Shown here piece after piece: positions 31,153-64,000 of a stretch of DNA of 64,000 bases. Below the pieces are notes generated by a model that was not told the origin of the DNA, did no database searches, and saw only the letters and a list, made by a program, of their open reading frames with translations. The position numbers and the translations under genes were made by a program. The stretch spans positions 70,237,601 through 70,301,600 of the forward strand of contig CM056383.1 in assembly GCA_029718625.1 (NCBI GenBank). The letters run 5' to 3'. This DNA comes from Synaphobranchus kaupii. Taxonomy: Eukaryota; Chordata; Actinopteri; Anguilliformes; Synaphobranchidae. How positions within the stretch are numbered: the stretch's first letter is position 1; each line of letters starts with the position of its first letter.

Positions 31153-31289
31153 ATTCGATTTGAGGGCTTGAGAGGTAAAGGAAGGGCACACATTGGTACT
31201 GAGGGGTTCTGTTATTGCACAGAGTGGACCCTACAATGACCCTAAACAGGAGCCTTAGGATGAGTCATGCATGCTAGGGATTCACACTC

Positions 31290-31296
31290 ACTCACA

Positions 31297-31361
<65 letters not shown>
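31290..31361. repeat. (CA)n microsatellite
   Basis: About 35 CA dinucleotides. Confidence 0.95.
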
Positions 31362-31363
<2 letters not shown>

Positions 31364-31460
31364 CACTTTGACCTTTCCTGCACTGGTCAGATCAGTTAAA
31401 TACCCGCCATATAATACCAGGACAGTTTAATACAGGAAAACTCAAGAACCCCCCCCATAT

Positions 31461-31474
31461 ACACACACACACAA

Positions 31475-31540
<66 letters not shown>
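31461..31540. repeat. (CA)n microsatellite
   Basis: About 38 CA dinucleotides with one AAAT interruption. Confidence 0.95.
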
Positions 31541-31543
<3 letters not shown>

Positions 31544-34500
31544 CTTCTACCTTCAGAATGACCCAACATTAGCGATCGCTCACTATGCTTTACGACCCGC
31601 GATAAAACCCCCAGATTGGCTTCATAAATGAAACGTCCCGGGTGTTCCACGGCGGGTCATCGGTAATCTATCAGCGCCTCCCGCCATTCCCCCGTGCCCA
31701 GCAGCGTCCCCCATGGGCCCCTCCTCGGCCCCCTGCCTGCCTGCCTGTCAGCGGGGAGACGGATGGCGGTATTTCGAACCCGGGCTCTGACGGACCCTGC
31801 CCGTCGATGGGGCCGAGGAGACGCTGCCAGACCGCGCTCAGCGAGGCACTCACCGCAGATTCACCTCTCCTGCCTGATTTCACACCAACCGAGCACAATC
31901 TCCCTACAATATCATATTTACAGATATGAAGCAGAGGCTGTGGGAAAACAAAACACTGTTTATCCCATTAAAAAAAAAAAACTCGAGCCGCACAGGTGCA
32001 AAAATAAAGCGAGATTAAAATCATCTGTTTATACTAACAACCAAATCAACAGCGGGGCTGAAGTTATTTTTACATTATTTTTGTCTGGCTAGCTAATGTA
32101 AGGTTATGCATATAGAGCAGTTTTATAATAGTCATCTGTTTTTGCAGGCTTGGTTATCCGTTCCGATGCACTGCTGTAGATGATATGAATTTGCAAATGT
32201 TGAAGTTATTTTCTTTCTGTGGTGCAGAAATACTCTTTTTGGGTAAGCCCCACATCGCTCTAATCTTAATATGGCCACTGCAGCCGGTAAGCATGACAGA
32301 TACATGACCTTTTAGATTTAATGAGAAAGAAGATAAAAAACTATAAAGATCTGCCTCAAAATATAACTTCAGTACTTGTGCAAACCAAATACATACGTCT
32401 CCAAAGACGACCTGTAATTCTACATCACAAAAATCTAATAATTACAAAATTATATATTTACTGGATATTATTTATTTTTATAATCACTATGACCCAGTGG
32501 GAAGCCAGTGCCAGCTGTTTGGCACTTTCAAAACCTCTCCACCACCTCTTCCTTCCTCATTATCCCTCCTAGACACGGCGCTGACATGGCAACCACACTT
32601 CCTGTCTCCCAACACCTTTGTTCTTATACTGAAAGGTGAACCTTTCAACCTCAAAAAACAAGACAGCGAGCTAGGGGTACCTTAATGATCCCCTTAAAAG
32701 GGCACCTGCACGGCTTCAGCTACCTCCATACCACAACCCTACAAACCGCCAAAAACCGGGGCCTGCTCGCATGCCGACTTAGTTTTCATCCCACGGCGCA
32801 CAAATCGACTGGATCTGTTCCAAGGCAACACACGGCAATAACTCACAATCACGCCAGCTCTTCACTGCATACTTCAACCATATCAAGAGAAAACAAGTTC
32901 CCCAAGGACCAAATTTGATTAGCATCAGTTATTCAAGGGTAGGACAGGAGATTCCTGGTTTAATAGCACTTATCAGCACGCGTTCACGATAAACAGTGAA
33001 TCGTGCTAATCACATCTTCATAAGAAGAGACACACGTACACGTGCACACCTGGCTGATTGATTTGAAGTGCCTAGCAACCAGCTGAAGAGGTTCTAGAGA
33101 GCGTATGAATCACACTCCATCTCCTGTATAATATCCGTCGCATAATGACTGTCTGTACGCACAGACGTCTGGGATCAATCCAACGAATCACCGCCACTTC
33201 TCACCCTAGCAAAAGTTTTTTGAAGTCTGACCTGCAGTGGAGTTTGATGTCTAATGACCACACATTGTGCTTATATAGAGTTGAGTCACCTCTCAATGAC
33301 ATGGCTGTGCCCCACCTTCTTCTAATTGGCTTACCTTCTCTCCCGAAGCACCTCTTAATTTCCCTCTCTTTCACAGACCAGCCATTCTGTGTTTTTAATT
33401 AATCCGATTTCGAAAAATCCCATAAGCACTTGAGAGAGAGAGGGGGGGGGGGGGGGGTACCAGAGCGGTGTGGAGCGGGCACAGAACACAGGACATTGGG
33501 GCACTGTTAAGGTCATCAAACAGAAATGACCTGTGAGTGCAGCGTTTGGGCGGGGTGAGGCGGGGGGTGAGTCACAGGCACTTTATAGCTGGTTTATGAA
33601 TAATTGAGCGCGGGACCATTATTATTATTTGATTTCATAGGACGGCCGCGGGTCCAGCTTGGTGTCGGGTCGATTTGGCATCGCCTCATCGCCCCACGCT
33701 TAGAGCTCAGAAGCACAGACAGGCTGAGGGGACTGAGGGAAAAGCCCTGCTGGATTTTACCCCCCAACCCCCCCGGCCAACGATCAAAAACACCCCCCCA
33801 ACCCCCAAATCCAGTCTCCCCGCAGGCCTAAAGCCGACTAGGAACACACAGGCTGTGAAGGACAGCCGTAGTGCATGTGACTGTATGCGCCAGCCTGTGG
33901 CGGAACCTTTCTCTGGGAGTATTTTGGAGGGGGGGGCAGGTTTTCCCGTTACACTCTTAAGAGCCGTGTCTAACAGCTCCCAGGGTTCCGAGGGGCTGCG
34001 GGCACCTCTGTCTCTGGATGTTTGTCAGATGGTCACCGTGTGTGTCTCGTCCCGTTTGGGGGGGGGGGGGGGCTGCGTGGCCCTGGGCGTACAGTACCAC
34101 AACCCTCTCCTCTCACCTCTGCTGCAAAGCCATTATAAAGACTGACATAATCTAAATAAGAATCTGCTAAGCGCTCTTTTCACTGTGAACCCCACGGCCT
34201 TTCCAAGGTCATCACAGCCCCCCCCCCCACTCCACTCCCACCTTTTCCAAAATTATTTACATGCAGAGAAAAACTATAGGTGCTCTCCAGAATTCAGACT
34301 CGTATACACAGAAGCACGCGCACACAAAGTCACATCACATTTCCCCTGTACACCTGTACCTTAGCTTCACTGAATCTCTGCCTCTATCCTCTACCCAATA
34401 CACCATACATCAGGCTCATTAGGCCTGTTTAAGAGCCCGTCTGCCTGCTTCTGTGTTTTAAAAGTTATTTACAAGCGTTATTGAAGTTACAAATAAGCAT

Positions 34501-35400
34501 TTAATGACTGGGCATGGAAATTAGGATTCAGAATTAGTGTGAATTCCCCAGGTTAAACAACAACAACATTAATACATTTTACATTGTTTACTCGGGAGTG
34601 GAGGTTGGGGGCTTGGAAAGCCCCTTTGTAACAATTAATATATTGTCTGAGGGCATTAAAGTCTCTGCATGTTAGAAAACAGTTTGATCATGCAACCCAC
34701 CCCCCTACGGCCTCAGAGAGGGTTCAGAGAGGATTAAACCACTTTCTGGAGGAGAAAAGGAGTTGGGTTAAGGGAGATTAAGTTGTTTTTCCTCTTCTTG
34801 TGCCAAAGGCATTATTTCATACAGGAATATTTAAGGAATACACTGTTGATAGATCTGTAAAGGCAGCGGTGTTTTTCGTTTGCTCTCTTTACCCAGCCGA
34901 AGCTGTACTCTTCTCAAAGGGACGTTTACTACTGTGTGTACCATTTGGTAAAATACATTCCCATCATTAAGTAAAGTAAAATGAACCACACGATCCCCAC
35001 ATACAGTCATCACTCCTGAACTGGTGAAGGTACAGATACTGTACAACTGGAAAAGGAAACTTCCTTTCCATGGTTATTCCTCTCTGACTTTGGAGGAATC
35101 AGTGCAATGGCTTTGGATTGCAGGTGGTTATTAATTATGACTAAAACATTGTACTCCTTACTAATCAGCACGCTTAATAAATACACTCTGCACGCACAGT
35201 CACCTGCATATCGGGTGTGAGTCTCATAAAAAAATAAATAATAATAATAATGATGATACAATTATATGATAATAACAACAATAATAAAGTTGACATTATG
35301 TGCACATTATGTGACAGTGATTATTACCAGCTGCAGTAGGTGTATTACAATATGATTATTATTAATATTACTATAAATGGTAATATAATGAGGTGCTCAC

Positions 35401-59952
<24,552 letters not shown>

Positions 59953-59954
59953 CT

Positions 59955-60245
59955 GAGAGAGAGAGAGAGAGATAGGGGAGGGAGGGAGAAGGAGAGAGGG
60001 AGGGAGAGGCAGGGGGAGAGAGATGGAGAGGAAGGGAGAGAGAGAGAAAGATGGGTAAAAGAGAGAGACAGAGAGAGGGGGAGAGAGAGACAGAGAGACA
60101 GAGAGATGGTGAGAGACAGACAGAGAGGGGGGGAGAGACAGACAGAGAGAGGGGGAAAGAGAGACAGAGAGAGAGATGGTGAGAGACAGAGAGACAGAGA
60201 GAGGGGGAAAGAGAGACAGAGAGAGAGAGATGGTGAGAGACAGCT
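59955..60245. repeat. GAGAGACAGA-type purine microsatellite
   Basis: GA repeats with ACAGA and GATGGTGAGAGACA insertions. On the coding strand it is an expanded CT tract upstream of the exon ending at 59952. Confidence 0.93.
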
Positions 60246-60518
60246 CGCTCCAATATAACCTGGATCACAGGATTCCAGCTGTGCTGTGATTTCACTCTAA
60301 AGTGTGGAATGCTGGGGGAAAGGGGCGTGGCTATCTTGTGATTCCACCTCTCCCTCACCTCTATCAGAGGGACAAGAATACAATACAGAGCACGTGTGTA
60401 AACATGCACTGTGTACAGATACACACATGCCCACGCACGCCCATACTGTGTACAGATACACACATGCCCATGCCCATGCACGCACCCACGCCCACATGCA
60501 CATGCCCACACGCAGACA

Positions 60519-61018
60519 NNNNNNNNNNNNNNNNNNNNNNNNNNNNNNNNNNNNNNNNNNNNNNNNNNNNNNNNNNNNNNNNNNNNNNNNNNNNNNNNNN
60601 NNNNNNNNNNNNNNNNNNNNNNNNNNNNNNNNNNNNNNNNNNNNNNNNNNNNNNNNNNNNNNNNNNNNNNNNNNNNNNNNNNNNNNNNNNNNNNNNNNNN
60701 NNNNNNNNNNNNNNNNNNNNNNNNNNNNNNNNNNNNNNNNNNNNNNNNNNNNNNNNNNNNNNNNNNNNNNNNNNNNNNNNNNNNNNNNNNNNNNNNNNNN
60801 NNNNNNNNNNNNNNNNNNNNNNNNNNNNNNNNNNNNNNNNNNNNNNNNNNNNNNNNNNNNNNNNNNNNNNNNNNNNNNNNNNNNNNNNNNNNNNNNNNNN
60901 NNNNNNNNNNNNNNNNNNNNNNNNNNNNNNNNNNNNNNNNNNNNNNNNNNNNNNNNNNNNNNNNNNNNNNNNNNNNNNNNNNNNNNNNNNNNNNNNNNNN
61001 NNNNNNNNNNNNNNNNNN
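60519..61018. other. Assembly gap of exactly 500 N
   Basis: The same fixed length as the first gap. Immediately right of it the sequence repeats 56049 onward. Confidence 0.99.
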
Positions 61019-61567
61019 CTCACCGGGACGAGCTCGCGATGCGCACAGCCGCTGCATTATGCAAATCCCCAAACGAGCGGCGTGTCTGTTCCGCACACGC
61101 GTGATCCTCGTGTCTGTTCCGCACACGCGTGATCGTGTCTGTTCCGCACACGCGTGATCCTCGCGTCGCTGCCAGTGTCATCTGGAGCCTCAGCGAGTCT
61201 GAGCCCAAATCCACTTCATATCGCTTCAAACCTGAAGGCCGCTCCTCACATTCTTTGCTACTTAGGGGAGGAAAAATAATGCAAACATTTCTAGATGTTT
61301 GTTGGCAGCTATGTTGAGCTCTCTGTTTTTGTTTTTTTTACTATTAGCCCAATAATGTTTGTGCCTCTCGTTTTAAAGAGAGTTTGTGCCTCTCGTTTTA
61401 AAGAGAGTTTGTGACTGAGACTGTTTCTCATCTGCATCTTTACTGGGCCGTTCCTCCAGGTCCTGAGACTTTGCTTTGATTTCACCCAGAAACACGTCCG
61501 CTGTTCAATTTGCAGCCTTCTAGAGAACAAACAGCACAGCGGAAGATGTGGAATTCCTCATGTGGCC

Positions 61568-61656
<89 letters not shown>

Positions 61657-62419
61657 TGTATGTACGTGTGTGTGTGCGTACGTATGTGTCTATGTGTGTG
61701 CCTGGGTGTGTTGCGTGTACATAATGTATACGTATGTGTCTGTGTGTGTGTGTATGTGTGTACGTATGTATCTGTGTGTGTATGTGAGTACGTGTCTGTG
61801 TGTGCGTGTGTACATAATGTGTACGTAATATGTGTGTGTGCGCGCGTGTGTGTGTACATAATGTATACGTATGTGTCTGTGTGTGTGTATGTGTGTACGT
61901 ATGTATCTGTGTGTGTGTATGTGAGTACATAATGTGTACGTAATATGTGTGTGTGTGTGTGCGTGAGGAGGACAGTCCAGTCACACCATGTGAGCATTAC
62001 AATTCTAGTGCAAACACTCTAAAGCCAGCGGGGTACTAGCACAAGCACTCAATTTAATACCACTGCATTTTGACCAAAAATTCAAATGTGTTTCACATCG
62101 TGTGGAGAAAGGGAGGAATGGAGAAACCGAGGGAACGCTTATTTACTTATTCTCAGGTGTTTACATTTCACCCAATTATATTACCTGCCATCTGTGATGT
62201 CATTTGACCGTAAATTGTTTTCGTGCTTGCATAAGCCGTTTGGAGCACTAGTGTACAAGCGCATTCATTTGCTCATTTCCCCCTATGGGGCATCTGCAAA
62301 AGGCCACAAAGCCAGGACCTGTAATGCGCTATAATATACACCCCCCCCCCACCCGCCCCACCCCACCCCACCTCTGAAACAGGAAGCAAAGGAGCCGCCA
62401 CAGCAGGGATCTCACTTAC

Positions 62420-62487
62420 GTATTTACCCTTCATTTCTGTTGCCGCTTGCTGGAAAATAGGCTGCATTCTCTTACAAACGCCACACC
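62420..62487 (-). CDS. pdia5: Second copy of the PDIA5 CGVC exon
   Basis: Identical in length (68 bp), borders and predicted residues to 57566-57633. It lies upstream of the exon at 59892-59952 in transcript order, which is the wrong order for PDIA5. It is best explained as the other haplotype's copy rather than an extra exon. Confidence 0.9.
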
Positions 62488-62503
62488 CTGGAGAGAGAGG
62501 GGG

Positions 62504-62541
<38 letters not shown>

Positions 62542-62852
62542 GAGAGATGGAGAGAGAAAGATGGAGAGAGGGAAGAAAGCAATTTCATCAAAGAGGTGTT
62601 CAGCAGACAGACACTCGAGTAAGTTCCTTCTCTGCTAATCAATTCGTTCCCCTTCCGTAAAAAAATAAAAATGTAAAAATTAAAAACACTAAAAGGTGAA
62701 CAGACGGTGAAGTTTTCCCTGCGAACACAGGGGGCTCTCCCGGTTAGAAATGACCCTGGACCTCATCCAAGCAAGCGGCAATTTGGGAAATTAGCAGCTA
62801 ATATTTAATCAGCTCTGCCTGTGAGGAGGACTGAGGTGGCTGTGTGTGGGGG

Positions 62853-63958
62853 AGGGGCTGGAGAGAGAGCACACCTGCCCAGCATGGGGGAGGGGCTGGA
62901 GAGAGAGCACACCTGCCCTGCATGGGGGAGGGGCTGGAGAGAGAGCACACCTGCCCTGCATGGGGGAGGGGCTGGAGAGAGAGCACACCTGCCCAGCATG
63001 GGGGAGGGGCTGGAGAGAGAGCACACCTGCCCTGCATGGGGGAGGGGCTGGAGAGAGAGCACACCTGCCCTGCATGGGGGAGGGGCAGGAGAGAGAGCAC
63101 ACCTGCCCTGCATGGGGGAGGGGCTGGAGAGAGAGCACACCTGCCCTGCATGGGGGAGGGGCTGGAGAGAGAGCACACCTGCCCTGCATGGGGGAGGGGC
63201 TGGAGAGAGAGCACACCTACCCTGCATGGGGGAGGGGCTGGAGAGAGAGCACACCTGCCCTGCATGGGGGAGGGGCTGGAGAGAGAGCACACCTGCCCAG
63301 CATGGGGGAGGGGCTGGAGAGAGAGCACACCTGCCCTGCATGGGGGAGGGGCTGGAGAGAGAGCACACCTGCCCTGCATGGGGGAGGGGCTGGAGAGAGA
63401 GCACACCTGCCCAGCATGGGGGAGGGGCTGGAGAGAGAGCACACCTGCCCTGCATGGGGGAGGGGCTGGAGAGAGAGCACACCTGCCCTGCATGGGGGAG
63501 GGGCTGGAGAGAGAGCACACCTGCCCAGCATGGGGGAGGGGCTGGAGAGAGAGCACACCTGCCCAGCATGGGGGAGGGGCTGGAGAGAGAGCACACCTGC
63601 CCAGCATGGGGGAGGGGCTGGAGAGAGAGCACACCTGCCCTGCATGGGGTAGGGGCTGGAGAGAGAGCACACCTGCCCTGCATGGGGGAGGGGCTGGAGA
63701 GAGAGCACACCTGCCCAGCATGGGGGAGGGGCTGGAGAGAGAGCACACCTGCCCAGCATGGGGGAGGGGCTGGAGAGAGAGCACACCTGCCCAGCATGGG
63801 GGAGGGGCTGGAGAGAGAGCACACCTGCCCTGCATGGGGGAGGGGCTGGAGAGAGAGCACACCTGCCCTGCATGGGGGAGGGGCTGGAGAGAGAGCACAC
63901 CTGCCCTGCATGGGGGAGGGGCTGGAGAGAGAGCACACCTGCCCTGCATGGGGCACAC
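62853..63958. repeat. 38-bp minisatellite, about 29 copies (copy 2)
   Basis: Same unit as at 57998-58955 but about four units longer and with a different order of CCTGCAT and CCAGCAT variants, as expected for two alleles of a variable array. Confidence 0.95.
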
Positions 63959-64000
63959 CTGGGGGCTAAACACACCTGCTCTGCACCGGTCCGCAGGGGG

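Larger units (their letters stand above)
31164..35400 (-). other. Region 3' of the last visible PDIA5 exon; no exon found
   Basis: I searched for the expected PDIA5 continuation (a WCPHCKK exon and C-terminal exons on the minus strand) and did not find it. Two (CA)n tracts (31290-31361, 31461-31540), G runs (33432-33448, 34059-34071) and a short (ATA/ATG)n patch (35232-35290) are present. The rest is unassigned. Confidence 0.5.
61019..64000. repeat. Copy 2 of the 3-kb duplicated segment
   Basis: Starts abruptly at the gap edge in the middle of the sequence found at 56049 and runs to the window end still matching. It contains a shorter TG tract (61568-61970), the CGVC exon copy and a 38-bp array of about 29 units (62853-63958). 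See copy 1. Confidence 0.97.

Noticed and set aside
62420..62487. Extra functional CGVC exon giving PDIA5 a fourth active site
   Set aside because: It lies before the exon that must precede it and next to an assembly gap within a near-identical repeat, so haplotype duplication is simpler.

Overview
The window is nuclear DNA of a ray-finned fish, most likely a teleost. It has short exons with GT/AG introns, Tc1-like transposons, palindromic MITEs, a solo LTR, and very many minisatellites and microsatellites. The species cannot be named from the sequence. No bacterial, viral or organellar gene was seen. Only about 3% of the window is recognisable coding sequence, and most long open frames are minisatellites read through.

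Left part (1-11.8 kb, + strand): the 3' two thirds of STAM2, an endosomal ESCRT-0 adaptor. Nine exons carry the ubiquitin-interacting motif, the SH3 domain, the GAT/coiled-coil core and the Pro/Gln-rich tail. The VHS exons lie before the window. Two exons carry one-base frameshifts and a third is out of phase unless a donor inside a minisatellite is used. Two 35-bp-class minisatellites contain copies of STAM2 exon ends with their splice donors.

11.8-17.9 kb: intergenic, with a decayed Tc1 element and a palindromic MITE.

18.2-29.2 kb (+ strand): the 5' end of CACNB4 (voltage-gated calcium channel beta-4). Two alternative first exons, each with its own upstream region, and one shared-type second exon are visible. 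STAM2 followed by CACNB4 matches their neighbouring order in other vertebrates. The rest of CACNB4 is absent.

29931-30430 is a run of exactly 500 N, the usual placeholder for a scaffold join. Beyond it the content changes.

35.4-62.5 kb (- strand): the middle of PDIA5, an ER protein disulfide isomerase. Eight consecutive exons cover thioredoxin domain a0 (CGVC), domain a (CGHC) and the start of the third domain. Its 5' and 3' exons are missing. A second 500-N run (60519-61018) is followed by a near-identical repeat of 56049-58997, including the CGVC exon. This looks like two haplotype copies placed in series.

No operon-like organisation or new multi-gene system was found. The most unusual signals are exon ends and splice donors captured in tandem arrays at three exons in two genes, the STAM2 frame disruptions, and the two suspect scaffold joins.
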